The notes beneath the pieces were generated by a model, which searched no databases, was not told the DNA's origin, and was given only the letters and a program-made list of their open reading frames with translations. Of a stretch of DNA of 64,000 nucleotides, positions 35,971 through 44,240 are shown one piece after another (the stretch's first letter is position 1; the number at the start of each line of letters is the position of its first letter). Source of the stretch: Fodinicurvata halophila (GTDB lineage: Bacteria > Pseudomonadota > Alphaproteobacteria > Kiloniellales > DSM-21159); contig NZ_JBHSCW010000007.1 of assembly GCF_042651425.1 (NCBI RefSeq), positions 124,001-188,000 of the forward strand, given 5' to 3'. Made by a program: the position numbers and the translations under genes.

Positions 35971-36618
35971 ATGATTCGTCGCATCCTACCTTTCTTCCTG
36001 CTGATCGTGGCCCTCAGTCTCGCACTGGGGGTCTACATGAGCTACGAGGCCGTGCGCAGCTCTTTCCTCGGCACCCTTTCGGAGCGCATGGAGACCGTCG
36101 CCGAACAGATTGCGACCTCCATTCGCAGCAGCCAGTCCTTTGGCATTGCCCTGGAGGAGCAGGAGACCCTGCCGGCGCTCCTGCGGCGCGAGGGCGTCGG
36201 CGTGCGCTACCTGCAGCAGATCGATGTTCTCGGTGCCGGCGGCGAGGTGCTCTACAGCAGCCGTGAGGCCAGGGTAGGAGACGCAGCGGAGCCCGATGAA
36301 CGGTGGAGTGTGACCAGCGAGCTTTCGAACGACCTGGGCGAGACGATCGGCAGCGTCGTGGTGTGGATGGACAGGGAGGCAGCCCAGTCGACCATTCGGG
36401 CGCTGGCGCTGGACCTGCTGCTGCACAGCCTGCCGTTCATTCTGGGTGCGCTTGTGCTGGCCACTCTTGGACTCCTGTTCATCCTGCATGCCCTGCGGCG
36501 CCGGGCCGAGCGTCTGGCGCCGCCCTCCGAGCCCCTGCGCGCGGCCCGCCCGCAGGTCGAGGAGCTGGAGGACGTCCATCGCCGCGCCGCCGAGGAACTG
36601 GGTAGCGGACGGGCCTGA
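35971..36618 (+). CDS. Two-TM periplasmic sensor-like protein without output domain
   Basis: 215 residues. TM1 (about 6-25), a periplasmic domain (about 26-140), TM2 (about 148-172), and a short charged cytoplasmic helix. The periplasmic part has the segment QSFGIALEEQETLPALL followed by a strand with GGEVLYSSREA, a cache-like layout repeated in four other genes of this array. No kinase, cyclase or chemotaxis output is attached. It probably signals by contact with the neighbouring proteins; that is inference. Confidence 0.65.
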   Translation: MIRRILPFFLLIVALSLALGVYMSYEAVRSSFLGTLSERMETVAEQIATSIRSSQSFGIALEEQETLPALLRREGVGVRYLQQIDVLGAGGEVLYSSREARVGDAAEPDERWSVTSELSNDLGETIGSVVVWMDREAAQSTIRALALDLLLHSLPFILGALVLATLGLLFILHALRRRAERLAPPSEPLRAARPQVEELEDVHRRAAEELGSGRA

Positions 36619-36621
36619 CGC

Positions 36622-38613
36622 ATGACGGGACTGTCGAGACTGCGTGTTCAGGGCCCCGGGATCCGTGCCCAGATCGCCGTTTTGCTGGTGGCGGTGCTGG
36701 CCCTGGGATACACGACGATCACGCTGGTCTCGGTCCAGCTGGGCGAACGCCTGCTGCTGCCCGAGGTCGAGCAGAGTGCCGAAATCACGGCCCAATCCCT
36801 CTCGCGGCAGGTGGAAAATGCCCTGGAGCTCGGCATTCCCTTGCGCGAACTGGTCGGCGTGGAAGAGGTGTTCCGCGAACGCCTCGAGGACAGCAAGGCC
36901 TTCGCCGGGATCACCCTGCGATCGACAGATGAGGGCAGCCCCTTCGAACTCGGTACGGGCCGGGTCGAAACCTTCGAGACGGCCGCCAGTGCTCCGGTGA
37001 GGCTGGAGGGCGAACAGCTGGCCGAGATCCTGGTTACAGTGGACGAGGCCTTCGCCCAGCGCCTGATACGGGATCTCTGGATCAATCTGGGAATCATCCT
37101 GCTGATCACCGTCCTGGTCGGTCTCGAGCTCTACAGCCTGATCTTCGGACGGCGCATGGCGGCCAGCCTGGACGGGCTGGAAAGTCGACTGCAGGCGTTG
37201 GCCCGTGGCGACCTGAGGCCGCATCCGCCGGTGCCGGGGGAGGACGAAAGCGACCGCGGCACGCCGGGCTATTTCGTCTCGCGCATCGATGCGGAGCTTG
37301 CCCGGCTGCATCATCGCCACAGGGAACTGCGCCAGCGCATTCGCCAGGACAGCCAGGTCGCCGCGCGCCTCAACCGTCTGGCGGAGAGTTTCGGGCTGGG
37401 CGCTCGCCTCGAGGCCGGGGCCGACCGGGCCCAGGCGCTGCGGCCACCCCTGTTCCTGTTCATGTTCGCCCACGAGATGACGCGGCCCTTCCTGCCCGCC
37501 CATGTGGAGCACCTGGCGGTGGGGCTGGACTGGATCTCGCCGCAGTTCGCCGTCAGCCTGACCCTCGGCCTCTTCATGGCGGTGGTTGCCGTCCTGCAGA
37601 TTCCGCTCTCCCTGCTGACAGCGCGCTGGGGACGCAAGCCTTCCTTCCTGCTCGGAGCGGCGGTGGCCGTGGTGGGCTACGGGCTAGGGGCGCTGGCGCC
37701 GGGATTCCTCAGCTTCTCGCTGGCCTATGCCCTGGTGGCCGTCGGGTTTGCCCTGGTCTTCGCGGCCTCCCAGGGCTTCATCATCGACCGCACGGAAGGT
37801 CGCTCGCGTACGCTTGGCATGACGGTGATGGTGGGGGCGATCATGGTGGCGGCCCTCTGTGGCCCGCCACTGGGCGGCCTGCTGTCGGACCGTCTCGGCG
37901 CCGTTTGGGCCTTCTGGGTGATCGCCTGTCTGACCTTGCTCAGTTTCTTGCTCTGTCATGTGGGCCTGCCGCGGGACGAGGGCAGGCAAGCGGCAGCAGA
38001 CGCGCAACGTCCCAAGACGAGGGGGCGCTGGCGGCGCCTGCTCGGGGCGCCGGTCTACATGGCGCTGTTGATAGGTTGTGCCCTGCCGGCCAAGCTGGTG
38101 CTGAGTGCGCTGTGCTTCTATCTTGTACCCGTTCACCTGCTCTCGATCGGAGCCAGCGAGGCCGAGATCGGCCGGCTGCAGATGATCTATCCCGTGGCGA
38201 CCGTCCTGCTGGTGCCCGTCTTCTCGCGTCTGGCCAGCCGCGGGAACCGGGCGCTGCCCTACGTGGTGGGCGGCCAGCTGCTGACGGGACTGGCGATGTT
38301 GTTCGTCCTCGGTGGGACGCAAGAGCTGGCCCTGGCGCTGGTGCTGCTGGTCTTCGGAATCGCCCAGGCCATGCTGATCACGCCCCAGGCCAGCCTTGTC
38401 GGTCAGCTGGTGAGCGCGGGCGGAGATCGGCTGGACGAGGATGCCGCCTATGGTCTCTACCGCCTGGTCGAACGCAGCGGAAGTGCCATCGGCCCGGTAC
38501 TGGCCGGCCTGTTGCTCGTGACCTCGGGATTCGCGCCCACCGTGCTGGTTCTGGGGGCCATCTCCGCCGTGGGAGGCCTGGCATTCCTTGCAGTGCGCTT
38601 AATGTCTTCTTAA
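36622..38613 (+). CDS. Fusion of a periplasmic sensor module to an MFS transporter
   Basis: 663 residues. Residues 1-260 repeat the sensor layout: TM1, periplasmic domain with ENALELGIPLRELVGVEEVF, TM2 (about 150-175), then a HAMP-like/coiled-coil linker. Residues 270-660 are a 12-helix MFS domain with loop motif LLTARWGRKPSFL and GGLLSDRLGAVWAF. The frame is uninterrupted, so this is a true fusion. It suggests transport gated by a periplasmic ligand. Substrate unknown. Confidence 0.78.
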   Translation: MTGLSRLRVQGPGIRAQIAVLLVAVLALGYTTITLVSVQLGERLLLPEVEQSAEITAQSLSRQVENALELGIPLRELVGVEEVFRERLEDSKAFAGITLRSTDEGSPFELGTGRVETFETAASAPVRLEGEQLAEILVTVDEAFAQRLIRDLWINLGIILLITVLVGLELYSLIFGRRMAASLDGLESRLQALARGDLRPHPPVPGEDESDRGTPGYFVSRIDAELARLHHRHRELRQRIRQDSQVAARLNRLAESFGLGARLEAGADRAQALRPPLFLFMFAHEMTRPFLPAHVEHLAVGLDWISPQFAVSLTLGLFMAVVAVLQIPLSLLTARWGRKPSFLLGAAVAVVGYGLGALAPGFLSFSLAYALVAVGFALVFAASQGFIIDRTEGRSRTLGMTVMVGAIMVAALCGPPLGGLLSDRLGAVWAFWVIACLTLLSFLLCHVGLPRDEGRQAAADAQRPKTRGRWRRLLGAPVYMALLIGCALPAKLVLSALCFYLVPVHLLSIGASEAEIGRLQMIYPVATVLLVPVFSRLASRGNRALPYVVGGQLLTGLAMLFVLGGTQELALALVLLVFGIAQAMLITPQASLVGQLVSAGGDRLDEDAAYGLYRLVERSGSAIGPVLAGLLLVTSGFAPTVLVLGAISAVGGLAFLAVRLMSS

Positions 38614-38700
38614 AAGGTTTTTTGTGTCACTGATAGACCCTATGCTACCAGCGCGCTTGCGATATCGGGACAGGACGCCGCGTCATCCAGGGAGAACCGC

Positions 38701-39765
38701 ATGACTCGAGATGCGCATACGGGCCGGACTGACGTTCAGCTACGGGCCGGCTTCAGTCGGCGCCGGCTACTGGCCCTGGCGGGCGCCGGCGCTTGCAGCG
38801 CTCTGGTCGCGGGGTCGGGCCGGCCGCGCGCGCAATCCCAGGAGAGGCCGCACATCTACATGGTGACCTATCGCGGGGAGACCGAAGTAGAGCGCGGCTT
38901 CTTCGACTACCTGCAGGCTCAGGGCTTCGAGGCCGACTTCACCCGGCGCGATATCGATCGCGACAACAGCCGCCTGCCGGAGCTGGTGGAGGAAATCCAG
39001 GAGGTGCAGCCGGATCTGGTCTACACCTGGGGGACGACAGTGACGCTCGGCATCGCGGGGCGCTATGAGGATGATGCGCCGGAGGATCATATCCGCGACA
39101 TTCCCGTGGTCTTCGCCCTGGTTTCGGCGCCGGTGCAGTCCGGCATCATCCCCGAGCGCGCGAAGCCGGGTCGCAACGTTACCGGTGCGATCCATGTGGT
39201 GCCGCCGGAAACCCAGTTGCGCGCCATGCAGGCCTATCGCGATTTCGATCGGCTGGGCGTGCTCTACAATCGCAACGAGGACAACTCGGTGGTGATCGTC
39301 GAGGACCTGGAGGAACTGGCCGACGAGATGGGGTTCACGCTGCTGGCCCAACCGTTTGCCGAGGATGACCAGGGACGCCCCACGGCCGAGGGCGTCGAGG
39401 ACCTGGTTGTCGGCCTGAAGGAGCAGGGGGCGGACTGGCTCTATTATCTGCCCGACACCTTTCTCGGCACGATCTACGATCGGGTGTCGCCGGCGGCCCT
39501 GGATGCCGGGTTGCCGACCTTCGGGGCGGCGGAGCTGGCGGTGCGCGAGGGCGGCGCCCTGGTGGGCCTGGTCAGCCGCTATTATTCCGTGGGCCAGCTG
39601 GCGGCGTCCAAAGTCATCGGCGTTCTGCGCGACGGCGAGACGCCGGCCGAGATCCCCGCGGAAACGCTCAGCCGCTTCTCGCTGATCATCAACATGGAGG
39701 TGGCCAAGGAGCTGGAGCTCTATCCGCCGCTGGCCATGCTGAACTACGCCGAGGTCCTGACATGA
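38701..39765 (+). CDS. Tat-exported ABC substrate-binding protein (TrpX/YqiH-type, PF04392 family)
   Basis: 354 residues. A twin-arginine signal (FSRRRLLALAGAGA, about 18-31) is followed by HIYMVTYRGETEVERGF and TWGTTVTLGIAGR, as in the ABC_sub_bind family related to tryptophan/tyrosine-binding TrpX. No cognate permease or ATPase gene is adjacent. It overlaps the next gene by 4 bp and starts a tightly packed block SBP-GNAT-Alr-RsbW-STAS, so a ligand-reporting rather than import role is possible. Confidence 0.8.
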   Translation: MTRDAHTGRTDVQLRAGFSRRRLLALAGAGACSALVAGSGRPRAQSQERPHIYMVTYRGETEVERGFFDYLQAQGFEADFTRRDIDRDNSRLPELVEEIQEVQPDLVYTWGTTVTLGIAGRYEDDAPEDHIRDIPVVFALVSAPVQSGIIPERAKPGRNVTGAIHVVPPETQLRAMQAYRDFDRLGVLYNRNEDNSVVIVEDLEELADEMGFTLLAQPFAEDDQGRPTAEGVEDLVVGLKEQGADWLYYLPDTFLGTIYDRVSPAALDAGLPTFGAAELAVREGGALVGLVSRYYSVGQLAASKVIGVLRDGETPAEIPAETLSRFSLIINMEVAKELELYPPLAMLNYAEVLT

Positions 39766-40442
39766 GCCCGGCGGCGCGCGCCCTGCAGGAGGAGGGACTG
39801 ACCACGCGCAGGCTGGAGCCGGCGGATGTCGGCCAGGTGCTCGATCTCCATCGCCGCGCTCTGCAGCATATGGCCGATCCCCAGTGGGTGCGCCCGGAAG
39901 CGCCCGAGTTCTTCGACGAGGTCCTGGGTCCGGGCGGCAGCGGAATTGGCGCCTTCGATGCGGAGGGCGAGCTGGTAGCCTATGCCTTGCTGCAGACCCG
40001 CCTCGAGGAGGATGACCTGGCTCATCTCTTCTGGAGCGACGGGGGAACGGACATGGTGGCCAAGTTCTGCGGTTCCGCCGTGGCCCCTGAATGGCGTGGG
40101 CGCAGGCTGCAGCAGACGCTCAGTCTCGAACGTCTGGAGATGGCAGACTCACTGGGAATGCAGCGACTGTTCGCCACGGCGGCTCCGGGCAACGCGGCCA
40201 GTTGGGTCAGCCTGCTGAATGCCGGCATGCAGATTGGCGCACTGGGGCTCCGCTACGGAGGACGTCTGCGTTACACGCTGGTGCGCGACGAGCAGCTGCC
40301 GGACGAGGAGGCAGAACCGGCCCTGCGGGACCTGCAGGACCTGGAAGGCCAGAAGGAGTTGCTGGAACAAGGCTGGCGCGGTGTGACGCTCGCCACTCTG
40401 CCGGACGGCGGACGCCGGCTGGAGCTGCGGCCGTGTCGCTGA
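39762..40442 (+). CDS. GNAT-family N-acetyltransferase
   Basis: 226 residues. N-terminal RRLEPADVGQVLDLHRRAL, acetyl-CoA site around VAPEWRGRRLQQTLSLERLEMA (about 107-128, a variant of the R/Q-x-x-G-x-G/A loop), then a family-like GNAASWVSLLNAGMQIGAL. Its overlap with the binding protein on one side (ATGA) and the racemase on the other (TGATG) indicates a shared mRNA and probably a shared amino-acid-type substrate. Acceptor unknown. Confidence 0.78.
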   Translation: MSPAARALQEEGLTTRRLEPADVGQVLDLHRRALQHMADPQWVRPEAPEFFDEVLGPGGSGIGAFDAEGELVAYALLQTRLEEDDLAHLFWSDGGTDMVAKFCGSAVAPEWRGRRLQQTLSLERLEMADSLGMQRLFATAAPGNAASWVSLLNAGMQIGALGLRYGGRLRYTLVRDEQLPDEEAEPALRDLQDLEGQKELLEQGWRGVTLATLPDGGRRLELRPCR

Positions 40443-41608
40443 TGGAGAACAGGCAGGAGAGCATGCGCACCGAGGCGGAGCAGGGCACTGCCCGTGCGGT
40501 CCTGCACATCGACCTGGATGCCCTTGCCCGGAACTACCGCCGCCTCTCGAATCTTGCTCGGTGCGAGGTCTCGGCGGTCGTCAAGCGGGATGCCTACGGC
40601 CTCGGCCTGGAGGCGGTGAGCACGACGCTCGCCGCTGCGGGGTGCCGGGCCTTCTGGGTGGCCGGGGTCGAGGAGGGGGAACGGCTGCGCGCCTGTCTGC
40701 CGTCGGACAGCCGGATCTTCGTCATGGACGGCCTGTTCGGGCATGCGCCCGAGCGATTCGCGCAGGCCGGACTGGTTCCCGTCATCGACCAGCCGGAGGA
40801 ACTGGAACTCTGCGCCGGCGCGGCGCGGGGAAACGCAGCGCCCTTTCCTTTGGCGCTCAACCTCGATACCGGTCTGTCGCGGGCGGGAATGGACGAGGCG
40901 GCGTTCCGGCAGTTGGCGCAGAACAGCGCCTTCCTGGAAAACGTCTCCCTGGAATTGGTCATGACCATGCTCAGCGATTTCGAGCAGCCGGCCAATCCCG
41001 TCAACGCCCGGCAGCTCGCCCGCCTGAAGGCGCTGGCCGACCTGTTGCCCGTCGTGCCGTTGAGCGTCGCGACCTCGTCGTTCCTCTATCATGATGCCGG
41101 CTGGCACCTGGACCTGGCGCGAGTCGGCAGCGCCCTCTACGGCGTGCGCAGCGCCGCCTTGCCGGACTATAACTGCGAGCCGGTCATCTCGGTGGAGGCC
41201 CCTGTTCTCGCAGTGCGCGAGCTTGAGGCCGGCAGTGCCATTGGCTACGGTGGGCGCCGACTGGAGCGGGCGAAGCGTGCGGCGACGCTGGGCCTGGGCT
41301 ACGCCGATGGCTTGCCCGAGCGCTTCACGCAGACCTGTCAGGCCTATGTCGCGGACAGGGCCCTGGATTTTCTGGGAAGCGACTCGATGACGCTCAGCAC
41401 GCTGGATATTTCCACTCTTCCGCCGGGTAGGCTCCGGCGCGGGCAGGCGGTCGAGATTGTCGGGCCATATCAGGACGTGAACGCCGTCGGTCATGCGCTG
41501 GGCATCAATCCGAACCGTGTACTGAGCAGCTTCGGCGCGCGAGCGGCGCGGCGCTATCATCCGGCAGCGCCGCAAGGTGACGGAGGGGCGGAGTGGATAT
41601 CAGGCTGA
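40442..41608 (+). CDS. Alanine racemase-like fold-type III PLP enzyme
   Basis: 388 residues. The PLP lysine is K48 in VVKRDAYGLG (canonical VKANAYGHG). The LDTGLSRAG and IGYGG segments (second catalytic Tyr) and LGYADGLPERF are present. The Met-Asp pair normally found in GRVSMD reads GSDSM here, so part of the active site is altered. It may racemise another amino acid. It overlaps the RsbW-type kinase by 16 bp; in Bacillus and Staphylococcus alr also neighbours the rsb genes. Confidence 0.8.
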   Translation: MENRQESMRTEAEQGTARAVLHIDLDALARNYRRLSNLARCEVSAVVKRDAYGLGLEAVSTTLAAAGCRAFWVAGVEEGERLRACLPSDSRIFVMDGLFGHAPERFAQAGLVPVIDQPEELELCAGAARGNAAPFPLALNLDTGLSRAGMDEAAFRQLAQNSAFLENVSLELVMTMLSDFEQPANPVNARQLARLKALADLLPVVPLSVATSSFLYHDAGWHLDLARVGSALYGVRSAALPDYNCEPVISVEAPVLAVRELEAGSAIGYGGRRLERAKRAATLGLGYADGLPERFTQTCQAYVADRALDFLGSDSMTLSTLDISTLPPGRLRRGQAVEIVGPYQDVNAVGHALGINPNRVLSSFGARAARRYHPAAPQGDGGAEWISG

Positions 41609-42003
41609 CCAACGATCTGTCCGATCTCGACAGGCTGGCGGAGGAGGTGGGGGCTTTCTGCGCGACCGAGGGCATAGAGCAATCCGAAGCCCTGCAACTG
41701 AACCTCGTCCTGGAGGAGATTTTCACCAATATCGTCTCCTACGGCTATGAGGATGCGCGCGCGCACGAGATCGTGGTCACGCTGGAGTCCACGGACGGCG
41801 GGATTCGGGCCCAGGTGATCGATGACGCAAAGGCCTTCAATCCCCTGGAGGTCGACGCGGCAGATACCAGCAGTTCCGTGGAGGACCGCCAGATCGGCGG
41901 CCTGGGTCTCCATTTCCTGCGCAAAATGACCCGGGACCAGAGCTATTGGCGCAAGGGTGGCCGCAATCACCTGACGTTCGTAAAACCGGTCGAGACAGGC
42001 TGA
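41593..42003 (+). CDS. RsbW-type serine kinase / anti-sigma-like ATP-binding protein
   Basis: 136 residues from a GTG at 41593 inside the racemase gene. A stand-alone HATPase domain with all nucleotide boxes: N-box EEIFTN (about 36-41), G1-like DDAKAFNP (about 77-84), and G2-like GGLGL (about 100-104). RsbW/SpoIIAB proteins phosphorylate a STAS antagonist and sequester a partner, usually a sigma factor. The STAS gene follows 14 bp later. No sigma factor is in the window, so the target is unknown. Confidence 0.88.
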   Translation: MDIRLTNDLSDLDRLAEEVGAFCATEGIEQSEALQLNLVLEEIFTNIVSYGYEDARAHEIVVTLESTDGGIRAQVIDDAKAFNPLEVDAADTSSSVEDRQIGGLGLHFLRKMTRDQSYWRKGGRNHLTFVKPVETG

Positions 42004-42017
42004 AAGAGGAGGAATTC

Positions 42018-42350
42018 GTGGATATCAACGAGTACAGCAACAAGAACGTGCATGTCATGGCGGTCAGCGGACGGCTGGACAGCAATACCTCGAAGCAGTT
42101 CGAAGACGCGATCAGTGAACGCATGAAGGAACAGGCCGCCCTGGTGGTGGATCTGGAGCATGTGGACTATGTCAGCTCCGCCGGGCTCCGGGTCCTGCTG
42201 AAGGCGGCCAAGATCGCCAAGTCGAATGGTCACAACCTAGCCCTGGCGGGTTTGAAGCCTCAGGTCCAGGAGGTTTTCGACATCAGCGGATTCACCTCCA
42301 TCTTCAACATCCACTCAAGCAGCAAGGCAGCCTGTGACGCCCTTCAGTAG
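42018..42350 (+). CDS. STAS-domain antagonist (RsbV/SpoIIAA type)
   Basis: 110 residues from a GTG at 42018, chosen for its excellent AGAGGAGG site and because the domain starts there. The phosphorylation loop DYVSSAGLR places the target Ser at 53 or 54. It should be phosphorylated by the upstream kinase and reactivated by the SpoIIE-type phosphatase encoded 5 kb downstream. Full-length single domain. Confidence 0.9.
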   Translation: MDINEYSNKNVHVMAVSGRLDSNTSKQFEDAISERMKEQAALVVDLEHVDYVSSAGLRVLLKAAKIAKSNGHNLALAGLKPQVQEVFDISGFTSIFNIHSSSKAACDALQ

Positions 42351-42404
42351 GAGTCGTGATCCGCAAACGGGGGATTGGCGGTTCGTGATCGGGGGGGTGA
42401 ACGG

Positions 42405-44180
42405 GTGCTCTACAATGCATTGAGGTGGCTGATCACGCGGCCCCAGGGGCAACCGCGTGAAAAGCCCGAGGAACTTCTCTACGGTTTCGAGGAGCGGCCG
42501 CCCCTCAATATCCTGCTGGTGATCGGTTTCCAACACACCCTCCTGGTCATGATGCTGCTGATCTATGCCGTCGTGGCCGCGCGCTCCACCGGCATGGATG
42601 CAGCGGGAACGATGGCGTTTGCCACCAGCACCCTGTTCGTGCTGGGGATCAGTGCAATCCTGATGGGGCTGCGCACGCGGCTGACCCCAGGTGTGCCGCT
42701 GATCAACATACCCAGTCCGGTCCAGCTGGCCACATACATCGCGACCGTCTCACTGTACGGTCTTGGCGCAGCAATGGGGGCGATCATTGTATCGAACCTC
42801 CTGCTGATCTTCCTGGTTCCCTACCTGCCGCGTCTGCGTGCCTATTTTCCACCCGAGGTCATTGGCGTGATTGTCCTTATGCTCGGGGTCGAGCTGATCT
42901 CCGCAGGGGTATCGCGCAGTGTGGGCCTGAGCAGCGGTACGGAGGTTTCCCTGGATGCCGTTCTGGTCGCGCTTGGCACACTGGCAGGCATCATTGTGGC
43001 CTCGGTCTGGGGATCCACGCGGTTGCGCATCATGGCGGTCCTGCTGGGTGCCGTGATCGGCGTAGGGCTGTCCGGGGTCCTGGGCTTTCTCGATTCCGAC
43101 AGCCTGGCCAGAATTTCCGGGCAGTCCTTCTTTGCCGTTCCGTTGGTCGGCCTGGACCTGCCGATGCCGGAATTCGTGCCCATGGCCATCCTGCCTTATC
43201 TGCTTGTCGAGCTCATGGGGGCCATGGAGCAGATGGCAAGCAGCCTGACCATCGACAAGATCAGCAACAGGAAATGGCGCCGCGCGGACATGTTCCTGGT
43301 CTCGCGCTCGGCCCTGACCATCTTTGTCAGCAATATCCTGCACGGGGTCGCAGGCCTGACGTCCTGCTGTTCCTCCTCGGCCAACATAGGTCTGGCGCAT
43401 GCCAGCGGCGTCATGTCACGTCACGTTGCCTTCGTTGCCGGGATCATGATGATGCTCATTGCCTTCCTGCCGGTGATTGCCGGCCTGGTGGTGCTGACGC
43501 CGGAGCCGGTCGTTGGCGGCATCCTGGTCTATACGGCGGCCTTCATGATCGTGGCCGGCATGGAGCTGATTCTCTCGCGCATGCTGGACATGAAGCGCAG
43601 TTTCACCGTGGGCCTGTCCATCGTCATCGGGTCATCCCTGCTGATCCTGCCGCATCTGGCGGACGAAGCGCCGGAATGGAGCCGAACGATCCTGGAGTCC
43701 GGCCTGATTGTGGGCTCGCTCTGTGCGGTCGGCCTGAATATCCTGTTCCGGATTGGCATCAAGAAGACGGCACGCATGGAGCTGAAAAGCGATCATCCCG
43801 GTGCGGAAATCACGGACTTCCTGGAGCATCACGGCAAGATCTGGGGCGCGCGAGAGGAAGTCATCCGACGGGCCGGCCTGGCCGTCGGGGAAGTCATCGA
43901 GATCCTGCAGGATGCCCAAGCCGTGAAGGGCCCGGTTACGCTGACCGTTCGTTTCGATGAAGTCGATGTCGTTTGTTCCCTGTCCTACCAGGGACAGGCG
44001 CTCACCCTGAGCCAGGGGGGGCAGGTAGACCTGGAAGCGCTCCTGGAGGATGAGGACGATTCGGCCCTGGAGGCCAGCATGATGCAGGTGTCCTCGACGA
44101 TGATCACCCGACTGGCGGATCGGGTGCGGGCCTTTGAACGAAGGGGGACAGCAGGGGTTGTTCTGCACTTCGAACACTGA
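42405..44180 (+). CDS. NCS2-type permease with C-terminal degenerate RsbW-like domain (copy 1)
   Basis: 591 residues from a GTG at 42405, which gives exactly the length and N-terminus of the paralogue downstream; a TTG at 42375 would extend it. Residues 35-460 are a nucleobase-permease-like core (LPRLRAYFPPEVIGV; SSANIGLAHASGVMSR at the NAT signature position, but lacking its Gln/Glu; TPEPVVGGILVY). Residues 465-591 align with the nearby kinase (GLAVGEVIEIL; ITRLADRVRAFERRG) without its N-box Asn or glycine boxes. Substrate unknown. Confidence 0.8.
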   Translation: MLYNALRWLITRPQGQPREKPEELLYGFEERPPLNILLVIGFQHTLLVMMLLIYAVVAARSTGMDAAGTMAFATSTLFVLGISAILMGLRTRLTPGVPLINIPSPVQLATYIATVSLYGLGAAMGAIIVSNLLLIFLVPYLPRLRAYFPPEVIGVIVLMLGVELISAGVSRSVGLSSGTEVSLDAVLVALGTLAGIIVASVWGSTRLRIMAVLLGAVIGVGLSGVLGFLDSDSLARISGQSFFAVPLVGLDLPMPEFVPMAILPYLLVELMGAMEQMASSLTIDKISNRKWRRADMFLVSRSALTIFVSNILHGVAGLTSCCSSSANIGLAHASGVMSRHVAFVAGIMMMLIAFLPVIAGLVVLTPEPVVGGILVYTAAFMIVAGMELILSRMLDMKRSFTVGLSIVIGSSLLILPHLADEAPEWSRTILESGLIVGSLCAVGLNILFRIGIKKTARMELKSDHPGAEITDFLEHHGKIWGAREEVIRRAGLAVGEVIEILQDAQAVKGPVTLTVRFDEVDVVCSLSYQGQALTLSQGGQVDLEALLEDEDDSALEASMMQVSSTMITRLADRVRAFERRGTAGVVLHFEH

Positions 44181-44240
44181 GGCCTGTCTGTACGTGCCGC
44201 TGTCCGGGCCGGTGAAGCGACCCTGCGACGGGAAGGGGTC

